Shown: positions 10,816-21,654, numbered from the stretch's first letter. The stretch is 64,000 nt of DNA from Paguma larvata (GCA_030068075.1 CM057830.1:23468247-23532246); one strand, 5' to 3'. Program-made: numbers and translations. Notes: generated by a model from the letters alone, not told the origin.

Positions 10816-10991
10816 CCAGTTCTTATCCTTCAGCTGGCTTTTCTCTCTTCTCCATTCATACCACCACTATTGTCTTGGGAGAGCAAAGCCCCAATGTTGT
10901 GAAAAAGATTTAGGTCAGAGTTTATTTTGAATTCATGACATTTAGTCTCCTGTGGTTTTAGGAGATAAACTAGAGAATTCAGTAAAGATAT
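10816..10991 (+). repeat. Direct duplication, copy 2 (~175 bp)
   Basis: Begins CCAGTTCTTATCCTTCAGCT and matches 9436-9611 with one-base gaps. Longest identical block: GACATTTAGTCTCC-type sequence through AGAGAATTCAGTAAAGA apart from single changes. It ends where a perfect 9 bp hairpin starts. Confidence 0.9.
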
Positions 10992-11012
10992 TAACTATTA
11001 ATCAATAGTTAA
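10991..11012. repeat. Perfect inverted repeat, 9-bp stem and 4-nt loop
   Basis: TTAACTATT, loop AATC, AATAGTTAA. It lies immediately after the second duplication copy and just before a SINE pair. Confidence 0.95.
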
Positions 11013-11028
11013 TAAGAAGATAGTTTGA

Positions 11029-11218
11029 GGGGCACGTGGGTGACTCAGTCGGTAGAGCGTCTGATTCTTGATATCGGCTCAGGTCATGATCCCAGGGTCA
11101 TGGGATTGAGACCATCATTTGGGGCTCAGTGTGGAGTCACCTTGAGATTCTCTCTTTCTCTCTCTCTGCCCCTCTCCCCCACTTGGGCACACTCTTCCTC
11201 TCTCTAAAATAAAAAATA
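11029..11218 (+). mobile_element. CAN-SINE, plus strand (first of a head-to-tail pair)
   Basis: Head GGGGCACGTGGGTGACTCAG and A box CTCAGTCGGTAGAGCG. The internal text differs from the common copies (GATCCCAGGGTCATGGGATT), suggesting an older or different CAN-SINE subfamily. Its A-rich tail runs directly into the next SINE. The left copy of the shared target-site duplication is 11014-11028. Confidence 0.93.
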
Positions 11219-11348
11219 GGGGCACTTGGGTGGCTCAGTCAGTTAAGCTTCGGACTTCAGCTCACATCATGATCTTATGTTTCATGAGTTCGAGCTTTGT
11301 GTAGGGCTCTGTGCTGACAGTTAAGAGCCTAGAGCCTGCTTCAGATTC

Positions 11349-11383
<35 letters not shown>

Positions 11384-11415
11384 AATAAACATTAAAAAAA
11401 TAATTAAATTAAATA
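11219..11415 (+). mobile_element. CAN-SINE, plus strand (second of pair, tail insertion)
   Basis: GGGGCACTTGGGTGGCTCAG head with a long (CT)n block at 11351-11380. No separate target duplication lies between the two SINEs. AAGAAGATAGTTTGA at 11014-11028 and 11416-11430 flanks both, so the second entered the A-tail of the first, or the pair moved as a unit. Confidence 0.93.
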
Positions 11416-11430
11416 AAGAAGATAGTTTGA

Positions 11431-12089
11431 ACCAAATAACAAGATTGTTTTTAATTTTCATCTGTCTCATGTAAGTACTGGAAAGGAATCTCACTATATC
11501 TAACCTGAATTTTTTTGAATATTCCCTCTTCTTCCTTCCACATTTTTTAGATATGCAAGATGACGCCTGGCTTCACATAAATGGCCCTGAAAAGTTTCCA
11601 TAGCTAGCGGCAACAGGCTTCCACTTACTTCTAGTAGAAAGACTCTATTCATACATAGTTCAGGCTTTCACTGGCTTGAGCAGCTTACAACAGGGAGAAG
11701 AATGTGACATTATCAAAGACTTTCTTCTGGCTTTTACTTTATGCCGTCTTTGAATAGCACATACTGGTACCTAAGTGCTGAGGGGCATGGAGATGGGCTG
11801 AACAGAACTGAGTAAATTTAACCCTGATGCAGGGCTTTCCAAGATGAAGTTGGAAAGGTATTGTCGAGGTAAGAGCCACATTAGAAATAAGTGGTTCGTA
11901 TGATATATATATGTATTTTTAATTTTAATTCATTCTTGGTTCAACTCAAAGTGCAGAAATACTGGAAGAATATTATTCCACCTTGTCATTAGAATTGGTA
12001 AGCCACCCAGGGACAAGATTACAGACTGGTCGGGTTCTGAAATCACATGGCCTCCTTTGGGCCTCAGCTTCTCCTTTTTACTAAAGATG
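11431..12089. other. Unclassified sequence
   Basis: No gene recognised. Part of 11740-11900 vaguely resembles antisense L2 but is too weak to call. Confidence 0.35.
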
Positions 12090-12260
12090 ACTTTGGACAG
12101 GTGACTTACTTCTGTACGATTAGATTGATTTTTCTCACTTATCCAGTGGAAATACATATTCCTGGTATTACAGTAATGATTAAATTAATGGTGTGTTTAA
12201 AACACTAGCACATTCTGTGGCACAGAGTAATCAAGCAGTAAATGGTAACCGTTAGTAAAA
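12090..12260 (+). mobile_element. MIR SINE fragment, plus strand
   Basis: TTTGGACAGGTGACTTACTTC matches the MIR core (position of CAAGTCACTTAACC). It is followed by TTTCTCACTTATCCAGTGG and a 3' end GCACATTCTGTGGCACAGAG, in MIR order. Confidence 0.65.
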
Positions 12261-12696
12261 ATCAGGGGCACCGTTTCTTTATGGCGCCTATTTATTCTTG
12301 TGTGGGTGTTTGTATGCCTCTTTTAAAAAATCTGCCTAAATAGAGACATATAAGACACCCATGGCTACTACTGAAACACAATTTAAATGTACCCTTCACC
12401 ATGACCAGTGAAGAAATAGAGGCATTTCGGGACTGGTGTATCCAAACCACTGAATCACGAAGACAGTATTGGTACAGAGATTTCCATCCAGTGCATTTCT
12501 CTCTGTGAGAGCTTTCTTCTCAGTGGAGGAGGAAGTGCATTATCCATGAATTGTTCAATGAGACATATGGTAAGCATCTACCAAAATTCACCTGCAGAAG
12601 TACGGATAGTATGTTTGTGTATGTGCACACAAATATATCACCTAAATGTATGTGCATACATGCACAGGGATAGATGAGGGTTTACCTGATTAATTC

Positions 12697-12928
12697 CCTT
12701 TTTTTTAAGGATTTTTTTAAGTTTATTTATTTATTTTGAGAGAGAGGACACATGCATGCATGCAGAACAGGGGACGGACAGAGAGAGAGGGAGAGAGAGA
12801 ATCCCAAACAGTCTCCAAACTGTCAGCACAGAGCCAGATTCAGGGCTCAAACCCATGAAATGTGAGATTGTGACCTGAGCCAAAATCAAGAGTTGGACAC
12901 TTAACCAACTGAGCCACCCAGGCGCCCC
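12697..12928 (-). mobile_element. CAN-SINE, minus strand
   Basis: Long poly-T and TTTATTTATTTATTT, GA-rich tract, GGCTCAAACCCATGAAATG, and ACTGAGCCACCCAGGCGCCCC at the end. GATTAATTC flanks at 12688-12696 and 12934-12942 are the likely target duplication. It forms an inverted pair with the plus-strand SINE 130 bases downstream. Confidence 0.94.
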
Positions 12929-13055
12929 TAATAGATTAATTCTTATATCTTTAAATATACTCCCTTTTTACTCAGGTCACACTTACTCAGAGGGAATATG
13001 AGACTTACTTTAGGGGATGTTTAGGCTACCTATAATTGGCTCAAGACTCTATGTA

Positions 13056-13259
13056 GGGGCACCTGAGTGTCTCAGTCAGTTAAGCGTCTAACTCTTGGTT
13101 TTGGCTCAGGTCTTGATCTCACAGTTTGTGCATTCAAGCCCCATGTTAGGCTCTGTGCTCTTAGTGCAGAGCCTGCTTGGGATTCTCTCTCTCTCTCTGC
13201 CTCTCCCCTGCACATGCACATGGGCTCTCTCTCAAAATAAATAAATAAACATTTAAAAA
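13056..13259 (+). mobile_element. CAN-SINE, plus strand, with target-site duplication
   Basis: GGGGCACCTGAGTGTCTCAG head, CT tract and AATAAATAAATAAAC tail. A 13 bp duplication (12/13) at 13043-13055 and 13260-13272 bounds it. Confidence 0.95.
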
Positions 13260-13272
13260 AAGACTCCATGTA

Positions 13273-13924
13273 AAGATGCTGGGGCTACAGGCTAACCTGA
13301 CTTTCTGATAAGAATTGGTTATTTATACCAAGATACTACAGACAAGGCAAAGTCCTAAGATTTAAGTTTTTAAAGCCCCTTTTCACAAGGATAATTAATG
13401 CTGGAACTGTATGGGAGTGGAGGTAGGGTTGGAGATCAGCTCTTCAAGCAATACTATCTCCTTACCCAGATTTCCATTTTCAGCCCGCATTTGAATACCC
13501 AAATGTTAAGATATTAAATTATTTCCACAGCCGCCATATTATCCACTTACGCCCCTTGTGAATTGGAAGATTACAGCACGTAGTACAATGTTTGCCCCAT
13601 ATAATTGCTCAGAAAGTGGCAACTGTTATTATCTTAACTGCCTTAGACAGTACCTGGGTCCCTCAGTTTTCCACCATCACTGTTATTTTCTTCCTGCCAC
13701 TGTCTCCTGAGGGAGTTTTCAGTCATTTCTAGGTCAAACACCTCTTGCAGAATTTGGTGAAAGCTCTGTATCCATTCTTAGAGAAAAGTGCATATCCCTG
13801 CGTGGATAAAGCATGCACAATCCCCATACCTGTTTTACCATGCATTGTGGGTTTCAGAACACCAGATTAAGAACTCCGGGACTACTTCAGAAACTGTTCT
13901 TTCCTTTTCTAAAAAAATACATTC
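13273..13924. other. Unclassified sequence with a possible MIR 3' end
   Basis: GCACGTAGTACAATGTTTGCC at 13577 followed by ATAATTGCTCAGAAAG resembles a MIR 3' end on the plus strand, but it is short. Otherwise no feature was recognised. Confidence 0.4.
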
Positions 13925-14207
13925 TGTTGGCAAAGCTGTAGAAAAAAAGGAATCCTTGTGCGCTGTTAGTAGGAATGTAAATTGGAACAGCCACTATGTA
14001 AAATAGTATTGAGGTTCCTCAAAAAACTAAAAATAGAACTACCCTGTGACCCAGCAGTCCTACTTCCAGGTATATATCTGAAGGAAATAAAATCATTATC
14101 TCAAAGAATTCTCTGCACCCCTGTGTTCATTGCAGCATTATTCACAGTAGCCAAGGCATGAAAACAACCTAGCTGTCCATCAGCAGATTAATGGATAAAG
14201 AAAATAC

Positions 14208-14270
14208 ATATATGATATAATGTATATATATATTATTAATATATATATATTATATATATATAACATATGT
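14208..14270. repeat. (TA)n microsatellite inside old L1
   Basis: Nearly uninterrupted TA/AT alternation with a few breaks. It sits where L1 normally has a short ATATATA stretch before AATGGAATATT. Confidence 0.9.
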
Positions 14271-14624
14271 AATGGAATATTGTCCAGCCATAAAAATTAA
14301 GGAAATTCTGCCTTTTGTGACAACACGGATGGACCCTGAAGGCATCATACTAACTAAAACAAGTTAGAGATAGACAAATACTGTATGTTCTCACTTATGT
14401 GTAGAATCAAAAGGGCTGACCTCATACAAACAGAGAGTTAGAATGGTGCTGGCCAGGGGCTGTTGGGTGATAGAAATGGGGACATGTTGCTCAAAGGGTA
14501 CAGACTTCCAGCTATAAGGTGAGTAAGTTCTGGAAATCTAATGTCATAGTGTCTATAATTAACAATACTTACTGTATTACATACTTCAGAGTTTTAAGGA
14601 AGTAGATCTTAAAAGTTATCACCA

Positions 14625-14837
14625 GGGGAGCCTGGGTGGCTCAGTCGGTTAAGTGTCTGACTTCAGCTCAGGTCATGATCTCACAGTCTGTGAGTTCATG
14701 CCCCGCGTCGGACTCTGTGCTGACAGCTCAGAGCTTGGAGCCTGCTTTGAATTCTGTGTCTCCCTCTCTCTCTGCTCCTCCCCTGCTCATGCTTTGTCTC
14801 TCCTGCTCTCAAAAATAAATAAAAACATTTTTTTAAA
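14625..14837 (+). mobile_element. CAN-SINE inserted in old L1, with perfect TSD
   Basis: GGGGAGCCTGGGTGGCTCAG head and typical body and tail. The 14 bp duplication AAAAGTTATCACCA is identical at 14611-14624 and 14838-14851. The host L1 sequence continues on both sides, so the SINE is clearly younger. Confidence 0.97.
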
Positions 14838-14985
14838 AAAAGTTATCACCACAAAAGATGATAATTATGTGAGAGGATGGAGATGTTAACTAACCTTATT
14901 ATGCACTTCACTTTATATGTGTATCGAATCATCACATTGTATACCTTACACATGTTATATGTCAATAACATTTCAATAAAGCCAG

Positions 14986-17104
14986 AAAAACAATGACTGA
15001 CAGGAAGGATATATGTATTTTTCAAGTGCCCTGGATTTGATTTTAGCATAGAGTAGTTAACACATTCCAACCTACTCCCCTGAATCCTTTCTCCTGGCTC
15101 TCGAGCTAAAGCCCAGAGTCCTTGATTCTCTGGTGGCTGTTGCAGAGGGAAGGATGCAGCACAAGGTCCATCAGCTCCTTCTGAGGGGCTGGGGCATGAT
15201 GTGGTTCTGAATTCAAAATCATTCAGAAGGTAGTACGATAATATAGTATATCTATACCATGTAGTACACACCGTCTCAGGAGAGTTCAGGAGCAGTACCC
15301 CATAATCAGAGGAATATCTCCACAGCAAAACATGAATATTCACACTAAGTGATAAATAAAGACCACAAAAAGCCTTATGGCAGCTTCAAGGAAAGTTTTG
15401 CGACCAAATGAGTTACATTACCAACAAGCTTTCAGTTTTCAGAGGTTTTAAGAATTTGAAATTGCAAATAAGGAATTGTGGATCTATAACTGAAGTTAGG
15501 TATCCAGGGAATTGGTATAAGATTCACATTCCTCTCTCTCTACACTGCACCTAAGGGATTGTAAATTGCTATTAGAAACAGTCCTAGATATCAGATGCAG
15601 AATTTGTGAATTTGTGAATTACATAAACATAGACATAAGCACTAATAAATTCATATATATGTACATATATTGTATTTATTATTCTATATAATTCTTCTTT
15701 TGGCAACATTTAGCAGTGCATCCCAGTAGCTCCACTTGAACTAATATAAATTGCTTGCCTGGCCTAATACGAACATAGAAATCATTGAAAAATACTTGAA
15801 AACCACAGCTGGAAATTAGAAACCTATCTCTGCAATGAGATATTTTTATGCAAAGAGAAGATGAATTCAGTACTTGAATCGGGAGCTCCTCTCAGCTTCA
15901 CTTGAAGTAATTTTGCCCAAAAATTGCATGGCATGAATTCACTGATAAGAAAAGCAATGAGTTTTAATAAAATAAGTATGTCTAAATTTAAACTACCTTT
16001 CAGATTTCAAATGGTGCAAGAGAAAAACTTCCTCAAAAGTTTAAAACCTACTGAAAACATGAAAGGAACTGCATAATAAAAATAGTAAAAGTAAGCCAAA
16101 TCTCTGTGTCTCTATCCTTATATTTATCCATCCACCTATCTATTTATCTCTCTAGCTAGCTAGCTAGCTAGCATACTGTATTCAAGCCATTACAAAAATA
16201 AAGTATGACCAACGTGAAGATGGTAAAGACTGCTGCTCTCTTTCAAGGAAAAGCTAGCTTTCATGTATGGAGAACCCCTCTTTATCACCTCCTTCATCTT
16301 CCGTCTATCAGGGATCAGTTGTATACCTGCTGGTGCTCCAAATGTGGCTTTTTAAAGCTTTGAGCCTAGGAGTGCCAGAAATACCCTTCTCCTAGAAGAA
16401 TTTACAGTCCACTTAGAAAAGATGCCACTGGGGTCCTATGGATAAAAATGGCTCAGAAATCTACCATAATGTGTTCTGTGCATGATAAAAGTTGCTTGAT
16501 TATCACACATTCACTTTCACAGTTAGTACCTTCCAACCCCTTATTTTTCAATTTGGACTCCATTCAGATCTCAGGACCACATGTACCTTGGTGGAAAAAA
16601 AATTATTACACTGAAACATATGAAATTCCGTTCTGTGGATCTGAAATGGCCAAACGTCAGAAATTTCATATAGTTCACTATAATGTAAGATGACTTGATC
16701 TGGGATCTATTGTCCTGCATCAGTTACTCGTTTGTTCCCCTTCTAACCTTGACCTTGGACGTTTTGTCCTAGAACAACCACTCCCTACCATGAATTTGAC
16801 CCTAAAATCTATGTGCCTTTAGACCTCCCTAGGACTAACTGCTTAACCTGGAGCTTGGATGTTACCTGAGCATTTGGCTCATGGGTTTATATCTGCCTAC
16901 TCTTTTCTTTAGACTTGAAGGACTATGAGAATGAGTGCTTCCTTGAATTTTGTTCCCAGGGCACCTTGTTTTTTTCTCATCCTTGTCCCACCCCTGCATG
17001 ACATCACACTTGATCATCAACCCAGAGCAGTCTGAATTCAGCCATCAAAACTCAATTGAAATGTTCTCACTCTTAAGTAGATATTTTTCATCCTATTCAT
17101 ATTA
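14986..17104. other. Unclassified sequence, no gene called
   Basis: About 2.1 kb. The longest open frame of the window (165 codons, minus strand, 14846-15343) starts here and runs into the antisense of the old L1 tail. It has no recognisable motif and is probably chance. A (TAGC)n microsatellite lies at 16152-16172. Confidence 0.4.
16152..16172. repeat. (TAGC)n microsatellite
   Basis: Five consecutive CTAG-phase units. The unit is self-complementary, so the tract is a perfect palindrome-type repeat. Confidence 0.95.
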
Positions 17105-17585
17105 ACCCCTCTGCTGCATTTCACATTACAAGTCACTCTGCCTTTCTCTAAAGCTCTTTCCTTTTATAATCTATTTTATCATCTAGCTGCCTTAGTTCTC
17201 TGTACACCTGTGCTACTTGAACCAAACAGTCACCACTTACCTCTTAGAACTCCCCAAGGCTTGGTCTTCTGTCTCTTCATTTTCACTTCTCTCAGCGCGG
17301 TCTCATTCCAGAATGCTCTGACTACCAACTGTGTGCTGATGGCTCTCTAAGCTCCACCTCTGGCTCAGATTTTACTGTCTAGTGCCATCGTAACTGGGAG
17401 ATGCCACAAGGGTCACAGACTCAACTGCTCCTCCTCTCCCAGTGTTTTCTCCGTTAGTGACACCATACACTCACCTAAATAAGAACTTTGGAATTCATTT
17501 CTGACCCCTCCCTTTGTCTTGCTTCCCCATGGCCAATCCACCACCCTGTCCTTTCTTTCTCTTTTAATGAGAAGCTTCTTAAAAC
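17105..17585 (+). mobile_element. L2 LINE fragment, plus strand
   Basis: L2 ORF2-end order is recognisable: AAGGCTTGGTCTTCTGTCTC, TGTGTGCTGATGGCTCTC, AACTGGGAGATGCCACAAGG, ACTTTGGAATTCATTTCTGA and CCAATCCACCACC. It is degraded, with no intact reading frame. Confidence 0.75.
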
Positions 17586-17639
17586 GATTTCTTCCTTCCC
17601 GTCATTGTTTTGTTGTTGTCGTTGTTTTGAATTTTTATT

Positions 17640-18112
17640 TTTTTAGTATAATTTATTATCAAATTAGCTAACATAGAGTATGTACAGTGTGCTCTTGGTT
17701 TTGGGGGTAGATTCCTGTGACTCCTCACTTACATACAACACCCAGTGCTCATCCCAACAAGTACCTTCCTCAATGCCTATCACCCATTTTCCTCTCTCCC
17801 CTGCCCCCACATCAACCCTCAGTTTGTTCTCTGTATTTAAGAGTCTCTTATGGTTTGCCTCCCTCCCTCTCTGTAACTTTTTTTTTTCCCCTTCCCTTCC
17901 TCCCTGGTCTTCCGTTAAGTTTCTCAAAATCCACATATGAGAAAAACATATGATATCTGTCTTTCTCTGACTGACTTATTTCACTTAGCATAACACCCTC
18001 CAGTTCCATCCACGTTGCTGCAAATGGCCAGATTTCATTCTTTCTCATTGCCAAGTAGTATTCCACTGTATATATAAACCACATCTTCCTTATCCATTCA
18101 TCAATTCTTTCA
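17640..18112 (-). mobile_element. 5'-truncated carnivore L1 3' end, minus strand
   Basis: Shares its 3' end with the fragments at 33.0, 40.1 and 45.7 kb: TTATTATCAAATTAGCTAAC, GTGTGCTCTTGGTTTTGGGG, CACCCAGTGCTCATCCCAAC, CAACCCTCAGTTTGTTC, and ACTTATTTCACTTAGCATAA. It extends into ORF2 antisense (CAAGTAGTATTCCACTGTAT). The minus-strand frame here is the decayed C-terminus of ORF2. Confidence 0.9.
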
Positions 18113-18114
18113 GA

Positions 18115-18528
18115 TTTTCTACACAAATGATAATGACATCTGTGAACAAAGACAGTTTTATTTCTTTCTTCCAGATATGTGTATCTTTTATTTCCTTTTC
18201 TTGACTTACTGCATTAGCTAGCACTCCCACTACCATGCCTGAAAAGCAGTGACAACAGGAGACATCCTTCTTCTGTTCCTGATCTTACTGGGATATCTGA
18301 GTTTTGTACCACCAACTGTAATGTTAGCAGTAGGTTTTTGTCGACAATCTTTATCATACTGAGGAAGTTCCTTTTCATTCTTAGCTTATTGAGTGTTTTA
18401 TCACAAATGAGTTTTAAATTTTGTCAAATATTTTTTCTGCATCCATTGACATGATTATGTAAATTTTTTAGCCTGTTGAGGTGATGTATTACATCAGTGG
18501 ATTTTCAGAGTTGAACCAGCTTTATATA
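18115..18528 (-). mobile_element. Older L1 ORF2 fragment, minus strand
   Basis: This is antisense L1 ORF2 from a more internal part than the neighbouring fragment: ACAAATGATAATGACATCTG, CATCCTTCTTCTGTTCCTGA, GCATCCATTGACATGATTAT and TTGAACCAGCTTTATAT. Divergence is higher than in 17640-18112, so I treat it as a separate, older insertion. Confidence 0.75.
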
Positions 18529-19019
18529 TAATTCTTTTTATCATTTAATGCACTTTTAATAGCTTTAGGAGTTAAATAAAAGAACTTTTCTAAAAATGAG
18601 CAAAAACAAGAGTATGAGTATATAAGAGCTGAGGACTGAAAAATGGTATGAGGTAACTGGAAGTCTCAATATTGGTGCTATGTTTTCAACCTACAAGGAA
18701 GAGTGATGTGTAAGCTAACCCAAGGAACAATTTGTTGTTCTTATTCAAAAGGAGTTTATAATTTGCTACTGTAAATAAAACAGATAAATAACTATGATAC
18801 TGTAGCTGCATATCTTATGGGTTGTACAAAGTGGTCATGAATTAAGTGACATGACTTACAGAAAATCGCAGTCTCATTTTAGCACTTCTTTCTTTTACTT
18901 GCTTTTGGAAATCTCTTTTGAAAACCTCTTCTAAATTCATGTCAAAAAAATATCAGAAAAAAAGGAGTATCAAGAAGAGGAGTAGGAAGAGGAGAAAGTA
19001 ATGAACTGTGATTAAAGAT
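18529..19019. other. Probable body of old L1 3' UTR or unclassified
   Basis: No gene seen. It may be the upstream part of the plus-strand L1 3' end that follows, but the match is not clear enough to call. Confidence 0.35.
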
Positions 19020-19125
19020 TGAAGCTTTTGTGTGGAGATAAGAGGTACATGGGAAATCTCTGTACCTTCCTCTCAATTTTTCTGTGAATCTAAAACTGCT
19101 CTAAAAAAAATAAAGTCAAAAAAAG
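19020..19125 (+). mobile_element. Old L1M-type 3' end, plus strand
   Basis: Diagnostic L1M terminal sequence: GGGAAATCTCTGTACCTTCC, TCAATTTTTCTGTGAATC, AAACTGCTCTAAAA and AATAAAGTC before an A-rich tail. Confidence 0.8.
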
Positions 19126-19132
19126 ATTAGCG

Positions 19133-19158
19133 GGTTTTGTTTTGTTTTGTTTTGTTTT
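19133..19158. repeat. (GTTTT)n microsatellite
   Basis: Five GTTTT-type units in a row. Confidence 0.95.
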
Positions 19159-19399
19159 CCAGAACACTTTATCAGAGGTTTCTAGAGAGCTCAGGGCCTA
19201 TTGTGGACCCAATGCTGCATTTTTTAGGTGACAATGGATGGAAATGATTTCTGGAAAGAATTCTTTTTTTCCTTTAAGAGTGCAAAAAATTATTCCTCTA
19301 AGTGAACAAAAAAGAGTGTTATACTCAGATTTTGAGGAGAAAACAAGGACAAGAAATACTGTGGAATTAAGAGACTTTGTTCCCTTTTCTTTTGCTTTT

Positions 19400-19605
19400 T
19401 CTTTATTCTAGGAAGAGGTTCTCAGGATTCAAACCATCTGTGGGAACTTGTAAAAACTTCTATTCTTGAGTTTCACCCCAGAGAAATTAAATCTGAATCT
19501 CTGGAGATATAACTCAGGCATCTGTCTTTTAATAAACTCCCCAGGCAATTCTAATATGCAGTCACAGTGGTGAGCCATCCCCCCACAGATCTGAAAGGGA
19601 GATGC
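19400..19605. mobile_element. hAT-Charlie-type MER element fragment
   Basis: Carries the marks of a common non-autonomous hAT repeat: GAGGTTCTCAGGATTCAAAC, GGGAACTTGTAAAAACTTC, AATCTGAATCTCTGGAGAT and TTTTAATAAACTCCCCAGG. Exact family name uncertain. Confidence 0.65.
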
Positions 19606-19764
19606 CAATGAAGACTTGAACAAAGAGTTTGAGAGGAGGTAGATATATCACCTTCGGCTAGTGTCACCTAACCAGCTGATCCCGGTAAGATCGGTAGGAA
19701 TATAGCAGCCAAAATAAGCAAGGGGGGGTCTCATATCTTTACCGTTAAAAATAGGAGGGTTGGA

Positions 19765-19973
19765 GGGGCGCCTGGGTGGCTCAGTCGGTTAAGTGTCCAG
19801 CTCTGGATTTGGGCTCAGGTTCGTGAGTTCAAGCCCTGCATCAGGCTCCGTGCTGACAATGTGGAGCCTGTTTGGCATTCTTTCTCTCCCCCTCTCTCTA
19901 TCCCTCCCCAGTTCAAGCACACACTCTCTCAAAATAAATAAATAAATAAAATAAATAAAACTTAAAAGAAATG
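19765..19973 (+). mobile_element. CAN-SINE, plus strand
   Basis: GGGGCGCCTGGGTGGCTCAG head matching the felid-type consensus, A box CTCAGTCGGTTAAG, B-box region GAGTTCAAGCCC, CT tract and an AAATAAAT tail expanded to (AAAT)n. An internal gap removes the usual GTCATGATCTCACAG. Possible 10 bp target duplication with mismatches. Confidence 0.94.
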
Positions 19974-19983
19974 AGAGCATTGG

Positions 19984-21059
19984 ATTTGATGATATTAAAA
20001 ATTACCACTTGCTATAGCATCTTGAACTGACTACAGGTGAAGAAATATGGGGGGGGGGAGGTTTCCCTAGCTATTAAATCCCTGGTGTGAGATTTCTTCT
20101 TCTAGCCTGCATCTAAAATGTTCGGTCTTGGTCCACTAATAAACATACACTCACTGAGATACACATTAAATGATCTGAGCATTTGGGAAGTTAGTAATAT
20201 GGAAAGTCAGGTATGAGGTTGGTGTGTGGGTGGATGCTTTCAAAAGCGCTTAGCTGTTGCTATCAGTAAATGTATTACATTTTTCCTCCCTTTTAAAATT
20301 CATGTATTATTTACTGCTTGCATGGTACTTTTGGGTGTGTAGAGACACCTCTCACTTATTCTCATTCTGAAAATGTGCCGGTTCCTCGGTGTATAAGAAG
20401 GAAAGCTACAGTTGGTTATAAAAACGTGATGGATGATTTAGGTGACTGTATTCAGCTGTAAGCAATAAACGCTGAGCTAGGCAGAAAGTACTATAGGCAA
20501 AACACTAGTGATTTACTAGCTCTCCGCAGCACATGAGATTTGTAATGCATGAGACCCTCAGGCCCATCACTTCTCTTCAGCAATGGGAGACAATATTTTG
20601 GTGAACAATGACACGTTTAATTTCAACTTCGCGTTGTAAAACAAAAAGGCAGCCTCATTTTTGTTTTATTATGTTTTTTCTTTCATAAAGTGTCTTTGCA
20701 TCTTATTGGAAGTGCGAATGGTTTTTTAAGAAGCAGAAACAGCAGAGCATGTTAGAAACAATATCCATCAGGAGACATTTATTATTGGCGGTGTGTTTGC
20801 ACATGGCTGGTGAGATCAAAATGAGAAATCCAGAGTTCTGTGACGGATTCGTTGCCTTCTGAGAGCCTCTGCAGAAAACTGATTCTAATAGCTTAGTGCT
20901 TTTTAGGGCAGATGTGTAGCCAGGTGCTTGCTGCGGTTTCATATGGATCCTGAAAACAGTCTTGGCATCCTCGGGGGAAAAAAAAAAAAAAGAGACAGAG
21001 AAAAATAGTAAGAGAAGAAATGTTTCCCACTGAACTGAGGGTAAAACATGTAGTCACAA
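19984..21059. other. Unclassified sequence
   Basis: No gene recognised. Contains a run of about 10 G at 20049-20058 and a poly-A run at 20978-20991. Short minus-strand frames (60-79 codons) have no motif. Confidence 0.4.
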
Positions 21060-21215
21060 AAGACCATGAACTCAAATCCAGACTCTGTTAATGATATATA
21101 GTTGAATGCCATAAACTTTCTGCATCTCATTGTATCAGCCTGTGAAATACTGACCTATTTTGCAATTTCAATGTGAGAGATAAATAAAATCTCTTCCCAG
21201 GCACTTTGAAAATAG
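21060..21215 (+). mobile_element. MIR SINE fragment, plus strand
   Basis: AACTCAAATCCAGACTCTG, then TGCCATAAACTTTCTGCATC and CAGCCTGTGAAATACTGACC occupy MIR core positions in order. Confidence 0.6.
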
Positions 21216-21654
21216 ACTCCGCATTTCAGAATAAATATTAAACAATAATAATGATGATGGAATAGCTGACACAGTGCAAATTTTAAATAGAGAGGACTAA
21301 CTTTCTAATTATGGGCTAAGTTTTATTCTTTGTAAGTGTAATTAGATAGTGACTATGTTCCTTTAATTAGAAAGTTAATTAGATTGTGACCTCTTTTCCT
21401 GTCTTATTGTCTTGGACTGCAGGCCAGAAGTAAATTACAAATCCCTCTACTTGCGAGGCTATAGCCCCCCAAAATAAGACTGGAGAAACATAAATGTGAT
21501 TATGAAGACTAATAGTAGGACTTACAAGTCAGATAGGACCTTCATAGGCTATGGATGAATCTCCCAATAGAAAAGAGTTTATTTAGCTGGATACATGAAG
21601 AAGATACTCCTCTAAATAAAGCCTGTATAGTAAGGTATGTAAGTTGTGTTCTTC

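Larger units (their letters stand above)
13925..14985 (+). mobile_element. Old L1 LINE 3' end, plus strand, interrupted
   Basis: It contains the end of L1 ORF2 in DNA form: TAGGAATGTAAATTGGAACAG, CTACCCTGTGACCCAGCAG, ATTCACAGTAGCCAAG and GTCCATCAGCAGATTAATGG. A 3' UTR follows with GGGGCTGTTGGGTGATAGAA and TTGTATACCTTACACATG. The reading frame is broken by stops. It is split by a TA microsatellite (14208-14270) and by a SINE (14625-14837). The pattern suggests an L1M-type mammalian subfamily. Confidence 0.85.

Noticed and set aside
11029..11218. Possible functional tRNA gene from the tRNA-like head
   Set aside because: A and B boxes are present, but the cloverleaf is not maintained and the sequence continues into a CT tract and A tail. 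It is a SINE.
14846..15343. 165-codon open frame, minus strand, the longest in the window
   Set aside because: Its C-terminal third is antisense to the old L1 3' tail. It has no recognised domain, biased composition or promoter context. A frame this long is not unusual in 64 kb.
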